Source: Blakeslea trispora (taxonomy: Eukaryota > Mucoromycota > Mucoromycetes > Mucorales > Choanephoraceae). From it: a stretch of 56,766 nt of DNA. The stretch spans positions 1 through 56,766 of the forward strand of contig JAIWNE010000159.1 in assembly GCA_025331445.1 (NCBI GenBank), in the 5' to 3' direction. Shown here one piece after another: positions 1-9,643 of the stretch. A program made the position numbers and the translations under genes. How positions within the stretch are numbered: position 1 is the stretch's first letter; every line of letters begins with the position of its first letter. The notes under the pieces are model-generated. The model did not search any database and was not told the origin of the DNA. It saw nothing but the letters and a program-made list of their open reading frames with translations.

Positions 1-827
1 TTCCATTCATAAAAAAGAGCTTCTCGTTCATAAAGCAATCCACTTCTTTCGAAACAAAAAAAAAGAAAGGGTATAGCTGATTCATAACACGGCAATGTAA
101 CTTACCTTTTGCTTGGCATGTATGATGAGGATCAAGCTTAGTACGAAGAAGAAAAAAGTAGACAGCCGTATTTTTTTTTAGATTGAAGTCAACTTGCAGC
201 TTAAAAGCTTTCCTGACTGTTCTTTTTTCTTGTACTTCCAAACCAGAGTCCACGCTTGGAATGTCTGTGTCCAATATACTGCATTGCTGAAATGACATAA
301 GCTCGCTAAGTCTCATCTGCTTTTACAAGATAAATAAACTATGAGTTAGGCTACTTGTAATAAAAAAATAAATAAATTCAAGAGAGAGAAAAAAAAGTGT
401 GTTGTTTGGCTGAGATTGAATAAAGCTATTTCTCTTTTTTTTCTCTTAATTATTTATTTTTTTATTACAAGTAGCCTCAACTCATATTTATTTATCTTGT
501 TAAAAGCAGATGAGACTTAGCGAGCTTATGTCATTTCAGCAATGCAGTATATTGACACAGACATTCCAAGCGTGGACTCTGGTTTGGAAGTACAATGAAA
601 AGAGAACAGTCAGGAAAGCTTTTAAGCTGCCAAGTTGACTTCAATCTAAAAAAAAATACCGGGCTTCTATTTTTTTCTTCTTCGGTACTAAGCTTGGTCC
701 TCATCATATATGCCAAGCAAAAGGTAAGTTACATTGCCGTGTTATGAATCAGCTATACCCTTTCTTTTTTTGTTTCGACAAGAAGTGGTTTGCTTTATGA
801 ACGAGAAGCTCTTTTTTATGAATGGAA
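1..827. repeat. Giant inverted repeat (hairpin-forming)
   Basis: Positions 1 to about 395 are the reverse complement of about 431-827, with only scattered substitutions and single-base indels (roughly 90-94% by eye), separated by a spacer of about 35 bp. The first bases of the window (TTCCATTCATAAAAAAGAGC) match the complement of 808-827, so the palindrome is cut by the window edge and may be longer. Both arms carry a splice-donor-like AAAAGGTAAGTTAC. No convincing protein is encoded; reading frames inside the arms are incidental. It could be a foldback element, a head-to-head duplication, or an internal part of the CACTA relic that ends at 1770. Confidence 0.85.
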
Positions 828-1100
828 TACACTTTTTCGCAATAAACAACGATTGCTTACGAGTTATTTTATGGATCACACCTTTATTTATTTTTGTCTC
901 AGTACATGAAAGGAAAGAATGTGGTTTTGGTACAAATGAGCATATACAAGAGGAAAAAGATGTAAATGGACTGTTGCAAGTACTTACTTCTTATATTTGA
1001 CCTGTTAAGTTTGCAGAAATGGAACAGAAGAAAAGGGGATTTAAAGTGCAGGCTTACTTTGAACGCACTACTGGGTAATTGGAGATAAGACCGAGATGAG
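828..1100. other. AT-rich spacer, no gene seen
   Basis: Between the palindrome and the first recognisable CACTA-end sequence I see no supportable gene. A short plus-strand frame from inside the palindrome runs to about 1000, but half of it is palindrome arm and it has no recognisable motif. Confidence 0.5.
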
Positions 1101-1770
1101 TTTGCATGTTCTTCACGAAACTCTTTTTTTTTTGCTTTTAATTTTACAAGTTGTCTTTTCTTCGAAGGTTTTTTAAAAGTATGTTTATCTTAGTGCGTTT
1201 ATTTCAATGTCTTTATCACAGCGTCTTATTCTTTAGATTCTTTATTTAAATGTCTTTTTTCTTCAAGTTTTTTTTGCATTTAATTTCGAGTGTCTCTTTT
1301 TTTCACTGCTTTAAGTTTTTTATTTCCCATTTTAAAAAAATTCCCAATTATTTTGTGAGCTCATTCTCAATTTTCTAATTTCTCAATTCCCGAAAATTTC
1401 TCCAATTTTTTTAGCTGTGATTTTTCAGGTCTTTATTTTTTTTTGAAGAAAAAAAGACAAGTCATTTTAACTCCTCAGCATTAAGGAAATCAAGTTGATT
1501 AAAAATTTCAAGAAGACAAAAAATCACAGCCAAAAAATTCAAAGAGCGAATTTTCTTTAAGCAGGTAGAAATCTAAATGGTTATAACTATATGAAAACAA
1601 ACTCGTTTTCAATTCTGTAAGAAGTTCTGAAAGTCCAAATAATATATCTAAATATCTGTCAAAAAAAGAGCAGCTTTTATATCCAAAATCAATACTTGGG
1701 TTTGGGGTGCACCTAAGACCATGTTAACCGTGGATGACCACCGTACGTTGGTCAAGCATTCGGTGTAGTG
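1100..1770. mobile_element. Right-end fragment of a family-2-like CACTA element (copy 0)
   Basis: The stretch resembles the right third of the other family-2 elements: a T-rich run of TTTAAG/TCTTTTTTT words, then blocks similar to 5120-5600 (TTTATTTCCCAT, CCAATTATTTTGTGAG, CTCAGCATTAAGGAAATCAA, CAAAGAGCGAA). It ends in GTGTAGTG at 1763-1770, the inverted form of the CACTACAC terminus. A short hairpin (TGACCA...TTGGTCA) lies just inside the end. The left end is not recognised; it may lie outside the window. Confidence 0.7.
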
Positions 1771-1812
1771 ACGCACTACACATAAAGGGTCGTCGTGCGC
1801 ACGCCAATTTCT

Positions 1813-1856
1813 GCGGTTAACTTGCCTGTTACGCACGTTCCAGGCAAGTTAACCGC
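1813..1856. repeat. Subterminal hairpin of CACTA copy 1
   Basis: GCGGTTAACTTGCCTG (1813-1828) is followed after 12 nt by its exact reverse complement (1841-1856). The copy at 38268 has the same structure with two mismatching positions. Confidence 0.9.
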
Positions 1857-2289
1857 ACGGCGCACGCCGTCATGTGTTTTCGCATTGGGACGACAAAGCG
1901 GAACACTGTCATGTGTCAACGCATTGGAAGACAGGGCGGAGCAACGTCTTGTGTTTTCGCATGAGAGTTTGAGTGAACCTCTTTGTCTTTCGCTTCCATT
2001 AAAGCGACCTGATTGGATTGTTTACTCATGACATCCTCATTCAATTGGCTTCTTTGACAAATTATACAATCGTTAACTCGTTTTAATTGGCTTCATACTC
2101 GGTATCTTTATTGAATGTATGCTTTTAATTGGACAAAATGGACTTCTTTACGTCAATACACTTTTTATGATTGGGTTATATAGGTCAAATATAGAGAATC
2201 ATAGGTCTAAAAATAGTGCTTTTTATTATAAAAAAATGGTATATATTGGCTGAAAATAATGGCTTAAACAGGGGGAAATATGAGGGGTA

Positions 2290-2400
2290 CTATAGGAATC
2301 CAGGTAGAATGACCAGGCAGAAATCCAGCCAAAATATTAGGCAAAATGATAGGCAAAATACAGCCAAAAAGCAGGCGAAAGAGCAAAATCAGTTATCACG
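2290..2400. repeat. Short direct-repeat array (AGGCAAAAT-type)
   Basis: At least five imperfect copies of an 11-12-bp word built on (A/T)GGCAAAAT or its CAGCCAAAA variant are spaced about one helical turn apart, roughly 520-620 bp from the left end of the CACTA element. The equivalent positions in copies at 38268 (38790-38890) and 13897 (about 14420-14540) carry similar arrays. In plant CACTA elements, subterminal repeats of this size bind the TnpA protein; that role here is inference. Confidence 0.55.
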
Positions 2401-2435
2401 AAATGTTAGAAAAACCTTAGCAAAATGACTATTAA

Positions 2436-2940
2436 AATGCTAAAACAGTTAGTTATAAAGCAAGCAGAAAATAATGTCATTTACTTACTTTAAAAGTCTC
2501 AAACAGCCATCCGGAAAGTAAAGGGTAATGCGCTAAAACGATAGAAGCTCAACAACAGAAAAGAAACTAGAAAAACTGAATAAGTTAAACCGAAATGAGA
2601 TAATTTAATCATTTACTTACATACTAAAGCATCATAGCACCTCAAGTTATAGCCAGATACAATTACGAGTGTCTAAGGTAACTAAATAGAACAGTTAGAG
2701 AGGTCTTGAGTCATACTCAATGGCTTTACTTACTTTTATACCAAGTTTCTCGAGAAAAGACAAAATTACGTGACTAATCCTAAGAAAAAAAAAAGATGGT
2801 AAGTAAACAGCAATGTATTTGTATGTCAAGTTGTACCTTAAACTATGTATCAGTCTTCATAAGCTCTAAAGATAACATGCCTACATGGAGAATAGTATTC
2901 AATAAACTGTTGCTTAGGTATGGGAAAGTACTTACATGTT
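2436..2940 (-). ncRNA. Putative spliced transcript without long ORF
   Basis: On the minus strand five consecutive intron-like units fit fungal splicing rules: 2881-2935, 2780-2836, 2682-2733, 2567-2620 and 2440-2488 (49-57 bp). Four begin GTAAGT and one GTACAA; all end in AG. Several have clear branch sites (CTCTAACTG, ATAACTAAC) or a long pyrimidine tract before CTTAG. The exons between them would be 44, 46, 61 and 78 nt. The 61-nt exon has stops in all three frames, so the product is probably not a long protein. The same sites occur in the copy at 38268 (for example intron 38949-38997), and comparable introns occur in the more diverged element at 13897 (14817-14870 and 14683-14742). Splicing itself is not shown. 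Confidence 0.5.
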
Positions 2941-3905
2941 TTATTTCAAAATATAAAAAAGTAAAAGAAATGGAAGAGAAAAGAATAAAAAAAAGGAAAA
3001 AGGATGTCTAAATAAAATGACATATTGACAAATTTCTATTTTTGTGATAAAAAATGAATCGAAAACAAAAAAAGATCTGTAAAAATACGATCCGTAGAAA
3101 ATTAGATGAACAGAGACTGAAGATAGATGATTTTTCTCTCTCATCAGTAACACAAAGAATATCTGTTAACATTGTACTTTACATGAGATCTTGCTAATCA
3201 GCTTAATAGTGTAGATATCCATAGGCCATGTAATTCAACTTAACAGATAGTCAAGATGGTTTACTTAGATTGCAAAAGCAAGCCATTTAAAATAGACAAT
3301 GTTGACATTAAATGAGCCCTTTTTTTTAAAAAAACAGGTTTTCTGAGGTGTTATTTTTTCCCAGACAGTTTTTTTCTTTTTCCTTCTATTTTCTTTTTTT
3401 ATTACTAAATGAACTTTTACTCACTACTTGTATATTTTTAACCAAGTTGATGAGCCTCAACAAACTCCCGTCATCACAACAAAGCAACGCAATGCAAGTG
3501 CGCAATCAACAATCTTACAAGAGTTTAGAAGTTTAGAGCAAAAAACACGTAAACAAAACTAGAATGACTTTGACTGTGTCTACAAAAAAAAGAGCTATCG
3601 CCAGCAAACGTGTAAGATCCTCTCATTTCAGCATCACTGTTTTTCTACACCCAAGTTTTAGTTATTGTCAGTACACAATTATTGAAATCTACTGTTAAAC
3701 GCTTTATTACTAACCAGGTAAAAGGTAAGTAATACTTTTGGTTTGGATTGTAAACGGCTCTTTATTGGAACGGACTGCATCACGAACAGTGACCTTGAAT
3801 ATTTGGTTGAAGAATTGTATTTAAGCAATAAAAAAAAGACAACATCTTGTCAAGTTATTACTTTACTTGTATTTACGGTTATGTTATTCTGGAATGATAT
3901 GTATT

Positions 3906-4783
3906 TGTGATATTTGCAGTCTCAAATAGATTCAATGAGAGGGAACTTGATTTTTTTATTAAAAAGAAAGAGAGGGAACTAATTCTACTGCAAGTCCATG
4001 TTGTGTTTATATATTATTTCTATCTCGGTTTCAATCAATCACTCCGTTATAATTTTATCTGTATGAGCAGTTTTCCTACTAGGATGACTGGTCACCTTAA
4101 TTGAAAGATGGCTGTAGCCAGATTTCATCCCCCGCCTTGAATAAGGTGGAGATATATTGTTTACTTGATTTATATCTTGGAGAGATAATAATTATGCTCG
4201 ACAAGATATGTTTTAATCTTGATTAGTGTTTCAATATATCAGGCATAACTGTTTCATACTTGTTCACTTGTTTCGTTGGATGTTTAGATCAGTTTAGATT
4301 AGGTGATAACGATAGACAAGCCCTTTGTAATTATGTCTCAGAACTATCTTTATCCAAGTAATGATTTAGTCTTTTCTTATAATGAAATCTCTAGAATCAT
4401 TGCTTGATTTGTTAGATGCTGCTACCTTGGTATTATAAGGCCTATGCAACCATCCTGCTATCACATGTATCATGTCATATAGCCATTTCAAGTATTGATG
4501 AAAAGAGAGTCAATGAATATAAATCTGATCATGCTTTCAATGTGTTAGCTAGGCACATTGAACGCTTTATATATCATATCATCGCTTTTTACCAATGCTT
4601 GTTAGATGCTTGATTTCAGGATTACCTCTGGTAATATCTGAAATGATTTTAGTTTTCCAACTTTGTGAACATTATTTGATTTATTGTTATTTTGACATTA
4701 TCTGTCAAAATAACCTTTGATGATGATTAATTGAATTTCCGATTATAAGTCGTTCTGGCTTCTATATATGCCCAAATACGACA
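3906..4783. mobile_element. 878-bp insertion with 5-bp target duplication
   Basis: Compared with the near-identical copy around 40415, this element carries an extra 878 bp bounded by GTATT at 3901-3905 and 4784-4788; the empty site has a single GTATT. The ends form a weak inverted repeat: TGTGATATTTG at the left against TGTCGTATTTG read inward from the right (9 of 11). No transposase is encoded; a 65-codon frame at the left end shows no motif. It is probably a small non-autonomous DNA transposon of unknown superfamily. Confidence 0.75.
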
Positions 4784-5606
4784 GTATTGAAACGAGTATA
4801 AGGGAATGGAATACGATAAAAAGGGCTGTTAACATAGAATAGTATGTGATATTGACTTTGGCTTTACCTTATCTATCAAATATAAAAGGGATTAGCGTCT
4901 TTGTACTGTATTTCAAAAATAAACCTTTTATAGGAGTAGCTTTAATAAGATCAAGCATAAGGATTAAATTATGTTTGTATGTTGCTTACGTCTTTATTTT
5001 GACAGCTTTTGGCTTTTCAAACTACCCATCTTTAAGCAATCGTTTAAGTGTTTTTTTAGGTGTCTCTTTTATTTTCAACCTCTTTTTTTTGTGTATTTTT
5101 TCTAGTATCTTTTTTTTTTAGAGTCTCTTTTTTTTAGTGCTTTAAGATTTTTATTTCCCATTTTTAGAAGATTTTCCCAATTATTTTGTGGGCCTCATTC
5201 TCAATTTTTAATTTCTTCATTTCCGAAATTATTTTCCAACTTTTTAAGCAGTGATTTTTCAGGTCTTTGTATATTTTGAAGAAAAAATGACAAGACATTT
5301 CAAACTCCTCAGCATTAAGAAAATCAAGTTGCTTCAAAATCTTAGGCAGAGAAAAAATCACTGCCAAAAAATTTAAAGAGCGAAATTTCTTTAAGCAGTG
5401 AAATGATAAAAGAAATGCAAATGGTAATAACTTTATGAATATACATCCAATTTTAAATCTGTAAGAAGTTTTGGAAGCCTAGAAGATACATCTACATTTC
5501 TTCAAAAAAAACAGCAATTTTTATAGTCAAAATCAAAAGTTGGAAAAATAAGCACATGTTAGCCGCACGTGTCCAACGTGCGTCCGACACGGGTTAGGTG
5601 TAGTAG

Positions 5607-5609
5607 TTC
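5607..5609. repeat. Target-site duplication TTC, left of CACTA element 1
   Basis: TTC here is repeated at 13894-13896 immediately outside the right terminus. Three-base duplications are normal for CACTA transposons. Confidence 0.85.
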
Positions 5610-5617
5610 CACTACAG

Positions 5618-7025
5618 AAAAAAAATTATGAACTTCACGATAGAACAGGGCGTTTCGTGTGTGAAGTTGACTTTCGAACTCATGCGACAAGTTTGGCATT
5701 TAATTGATAGTATTAAAAACAGGCCTAATCCTAGGTGAAATTTATAGTTGTTTAAGCGGGCAAAAATTATAAACTTCAGGCTGTTTCCTGTGTTTAATTG
5801 ATATTTTTTAAGCAGGGAAATTTTATGAGTTACAGGCCTTGATATACGGCAATCCTTTAATCTCATTTGCTCTTTTGATTGAAATATGCTTCATGTTATT
5901 GGCTTAAAGAAGCTCTTTGTGTTTCCTTCGGTCTTTAGACTGTCTAACTCCCATAGGCTCTCCCACGTTACATTTTTACACAAACATTTCAAATACACTC
6001 CTTTGCTATTTGACCTTGGTTTAAAGATGTATGCTTTATTTGGTACTCATTGCTTTTCTTTATTGGCTGATATGCCTTTTATTATTACTCATTTACCACT
6101 CGGTTAAAATATAATACGGAAAACGTCATTTGGATTCATTTATATTATTGGTTTATTTAATAAAAAAATTGTTTATACGATCGATCCATTGGATCTTGAT
6201 TCGTACATCATTGGCTAATCTAATGCTCTATATACTGGGTCCCCCATTCCCTTCCTTACCTCTTTATCCAGCCATAGCTGCGGTAGTCTTTACATACTAC
6301 AATTACCTTTAGATGCATCGTTTTGGCCGTATTTTTCTTGCCATTTATTCAGAATAGAGTAGAATTCATCTAAATCTCTTCTTGAAAACAATAAACAATA
6401 GATAGAAAGCAGAAATAAACTGTAACAATAAAGAAATAGTCATTAGAAACAATCGAGAAAATGAGCAATAAATAAGTTATTTTACCTTTTAATGACTATG
6501 GCCACTAGCCTTTGCAATAAAGATAGAGGATAGAGCATCTATTAGATAAATCCAAGTCAATATTAGTAAAGAAATAAACATTTATGGACTTTTTTCTTAG
6601 TTACAGTATAACAGATAATAGACCTCTTTAGCCCTTTAGATACATCTTTAGGATAGAGTAAGTAGCCATCGATTACTACGGAAGGCATTGTTAGATTTGG
6701 TTTAAAAAAAGATGATCGATCACTTACCCCCTCTCACTAAACATAGCACCAACTAAAACCAGTTACTTGTCTTGCAATACTATACATTGATTCATATTAA
6801 TTAACATCTTTCTTTTTTTAATAAGGAAATATATACCATGAACCACTCGGAAGAGTTTTAAGAAAACAAAAAGAAACAAAAGAAAGAGAAAAAGAGATTG
6901 AAAAAATTTTAATTGATCTTTAGCTATCTGATATTTCATCCTGATCTATTCGGCGCTCAAGCCAAGTTTCATTTAGATTCCGAATGTGTCAAAATACTTT
7001 AGATCGTAACATCTAATGCTGTAAG
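5618..7025. other. Left non-coding arm of CACTA element 1
   Basis: No gene is supportable here. A block at about 5960-6035 (TTTAAAGATGTATGCTTTAT and flanks) recurs at about 29018-29095 in CACTA element 3, the same distance from its left end, which shows common descent of the two elements' arms. Confidence 0.6.
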
Positions 7026-7033
7026 TATAAAAG
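7026..7033 (+). promoter_or_regulatory. TATA box of gene A, element 1
   Basis: TATAAAAG lies 65 bp upstream of the gene A start codon. Gene A of the other two elements has TATA boxes at the same distance (62-75 bp). Confidence 0.6.
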
Positions 7034-7097
7034 GCTTGGTAACTGACAGCTTTATTGATCCTTTCTGCTTTTTATTGCTAATTACAAAAGTACCAGC

Positions 7098-8251
7098 ATG
7101 TTCCACACCACTACTACCAGCAGCAACAACTCCAACGCCAACAACAACAGAGCCATTCCATCTGTTAGCTCCCATCTCTCCCGTCATTCAAACAACTCTG
7201 CAGTAGAACGCAAACTTGAGGAAGTATTGCAGATTCTCGGCAAAACAAATGAGTCTTTGGAGCAGTACAAAACACAATGTGACCGAGTGACTGCTGAGTG
7301 CCAGGAACTCAAGGCCAGGTTAAACAATAAGCCTGCTGCTGAGAAGAAACATAGTTTTCCTGGATCAAAAGTAGAACTCAAACAGATTCGTGTTAGTATT
7401 AATACCTGTTAATTTGAGAATATTATCGTCTAATGACCATTTTAGTCAGTTATTTTAGATGAGCAACGTAATCAGTTGGGAATCATCGGATGGAAACTTG
7501 ATGAACATTTAATCAATGGTCCTAACAACGGTCCCAATGTGACCCAAATCATTCAGAAAACATTAAGAAACAGCGTTTATGGATGCATCGTTAGACCTTA
7601 CCTGTGGCCAGGAGATCTGCCTGAAAAGTACATCAAGAGCGTACTTCACCAACAATACAACTATCAGAAAGAGAAAATGAGACAGGCGAGTTTGAGCTTG
7701 AGTGAACAAGACTCTAACAAAAAAAGAAAAAACTATCAAACTCGTAAGACACATGTAAGTTGAGCTCGCAAAAAGCAATTTTATGTACCCTTTTTACTTA
7801 ACAATGTACTTGTATTGTTGGTTTAGCTTTTGGATAGAAGAAGACAAGCATACGAGAGTCACAAAAATGACTTGTACAACGTGTTTGGTTCTCATGAAGA
7901 ATGCTTGCAAGTCTTGACAACTGAAATGGTATCAGACCAAGAAGACGAGTATGACATAGAAGGCAAACAGTTCAGGGCCAGAGGAATTCCTCACTACAGA
8001 AAACAACGTGTGAGTAACAGAGGAAATAGATACACAGATAAAAAGAAAGTGAAGTATTCACAAACATCATTGTATAGTGTACAGAGTTCTTTGATAAGCT
8101 TGATGAGCTTCGTCTTGCTGACAACTGCAGATTCAACAAAAGCTTTGAACCAACCAGATCGGGCTCTCGAGTAGTCAAGACCATCACGAATAGAAAGACT
8201 AAAAACATTAGACATCTACCATCATGGGCTGTAGATCACGAACTTTTGTAG
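7098..8251 (+). CDS. CACTA gene A: coiled-coil accessory protein (314 aa)
   Basis: Four exons are proposed: 7098-7389, 7459-7754, 7827-8009 and 8078-8251, with GT..AG introns of 68-72 bp, giving an open frame of 315 codons including the stop. The N-terminus is Thr/Ser/Asn-rich, followed by a heptad-like coiled coil (about residues 38-80). The middle has tryptophan-containing helices; the third exon ends in an acidic SDQEDEYD stretch; the C-terminus is basic with an LPSW motif. It is homologous in exon structure and motifs to the gene at 30172-31292 and to the broken gene at 15437-16471. It converges on gene B with 55 bp between stops. I know no named family. By position it may be the functional counterpart of plant TnpA (inference). 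Confidence 0.8.
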
Positions 8252-8306
8252 TTTATTGAATTTTTAAATAAAGAGCATAAAAACATAAAAAAAAGTTTAT
8301 TCCTTT

Positions 8307-9023
8307 TTAAAGAAACATTCTTGTTAGTCCAAGAGCGATAAAAATGTTGTCGATATCAAGGTGACGAATATGTATTGGTGTGTATAACTTGTGTACAGGT
8401 AAAATGCTGTATGAGCTTTTGACCTCATACTCTTTGCGAAAAGGACGATTTGTCTCACTTGTACCCGTTGCAAGTGCTTCGCTATTTAAGCGAGAATTTT
8501 TATACCAGCTAACGAATGCAAGACAATGATTAGTTGTCAAGCATTCATTATCTTGACGATAAACAGTTTGGTGAAAGAAAAAGTATTCAACCGTTCCGGC
8601 ACGCAAGTGCTCTTCGTTTCCAATGTTCAATACACCATCTAAATCATCGCTTTCAAAATTGTCAGGACGGTAAGCATAGATGTGCGTTCCCTTATCCCGA
8701 CCCGTCAAACGGGATTTATAGACATAGCCAAGTACTTTAACCTTTTTTAGCTTTTGCACAATGTTGGACACTTCAAGTGGTGTCTCGTAAACCCTATGGT
8801 AGTATGCTTTAAGGCAATCAAAGTCTTCTTGGCTTAGACTATTAGGCTCTCTCTTGGCAAATGAGACCAAAACACAGCCATCTTCCTGCAACTGCTCATA
8901 TCCTGTAGGATCTCCGCCTTTTTCAGGAAGCTCAAAGATGTCTTCTATATGAAGATGACTGTCTGTTGCAAAAGGTACCAGTTCCATATCATTGTTTGAG
9001 ATTTGCTCGGTTGTTTCGTACAT
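8307..9023 (-). CDS. CACTA gene B: detached transposase C-terminal module (238 aa)
   Basis: An uninterrupted frame of 238 residues. Motifs along it: DFDCLKAYYHRVY (about 66-78), VLGYVYKS, a DDLDG acidic turn, an HLRAG...YFFFH block, CLAFVSWYKN (about 166-175) and SILPVHKLYTPIHI near the end. The pattern of an aromatic AFV-WF segment followed by an (I/L)-P-V histidine-rich end is what I know from the C-terminal tail of fungal Tnp2/CACTA transposases, and the family-2 element encodes the same module fused to its transposase. Here it is a separate gene 620 bp downstream of the transposase stop. Its biochemical role is unknown; it probably acts with the transposase. Confidence 0.8.
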   Translation of the reverse strand: MYETTEQISNNDMELVPFATDSHLHIEDIFELPEKGGDPTGYEQLQEDGCVLVSFAKREPNSLSQEDFDCLKAYYHRVYETPLEVSNIVQKLKKVKVLGYVYKSRLTGRDKGTHIYAYRPDNFESDDLDGVLNIGNEEHLRAGTVEYFFFHQTVYRQDNECLTTNHCLAFVSWYKNSRLNSEALATGTSETNRPFRKEYEVKSSYSILPVHKLYTPIHIRHLDIDNIFIALGLTRMFL

Positions 9024-9574
9024 ATTGGGTTTTATTGATATTTGAAAAGTAAAGAGAAGCTATGGTGAAAGAGATTAGGGGCGCATTTTAAAATCTAGAG
9101 AATTGACTGAATATAAATTCTCGCTGCCTCAAAAGTAGATCAAACATTAATCCTGCATCTTCGATTTGCAAACTGTCTACATCAATTGTTCAATCCTCAT
9201 ATTTTCAAGACCAAGATGCTTCACCTTGGAAGTGATATCCTTATTTGACAGACTTGTGCTACATGGACTCGAATAATAATACTCAATTTCAACACAGACT
9301 CTCCTTTTTATTTTCTTTCAAGACTACTTGTAATGAAGATGCTACCATCTATACAAAATCAAGAGCACCATTCAGTCACGAAACAACAAAATACTTGATA
9401 TAGATAAAATCTTATTTGCACGAGACAAATGACTCGGATAATATATTTTAGTTGGCTATTCCGAAATGTAAATAACATTCTTTTCCTTTTCTTTTTTACA
9501 ACTCTAGTTTATTTAAATACAAATTACAAAAAAAAAATTAAAAACAGTCTATAGATAATCAAAAGAGAAAAGAA

Positions 9575-9637
9575 GAGAGAGCAAACAGAGAACAAAGAGA
9601 GAACAAAGAGAGAACAAACAGAGAACAAACAGAGAAA
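9575..9637. repeat. Minisatellite behind the transposase stop, element 1
   Basis: Five to six copies of a 10-12-bp AGAGAACAAA(C/G) unit end within 10 bp of the transposase stop codon. The same place in element 3 holds a longer array of a related 8-bp unit. Confidence 0.85.
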
Positions 9638-9643
9638 ATGGAT

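Larger units (their letters stand above)
1774..5605. mobile_element. Non-autonomous CACTA element, family 2 (copy 1)
   Basis: The left end is CACTACAC at 1774 and the right end GTGTAGTA at 5598-5605, the last base differing from the expected G. It is nearly identical over its length to the element at 38268-46972 once the insertions in each are discounted, and its flanks match the outer parts of 13897-27925. It holds no transposase. A perfect 16-bp hairpin stem (1813-1828 with 1841-1856) lies near the left end and another hairpin near the right end. The left flank is ACG (1771-1773); the right flank does not repeat it, so a target duplication is not shown. I infer an internal-deletion derivative. 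Confidence 0.85.

Noticed and set aside
4846..5121. Conserved 91-codon frame repeated at 40479
   Set aside because: Its similarity between copies is that of the whole element DNA, and it runs into T-rich filler with no motif.
5100..5605. Repeated right-end blocks as solo LTRs
   Set aside because: They end in GTGTAGTG and pair with distant CACTACAC ends with 3-bp duplications, so they are CACTA termini.
8310..8740. Plus-strand frame inside gene B of element 1 (8534-8740)
   Set aside because: It is antisense to a conserved coding region and has no homologue in element 3.
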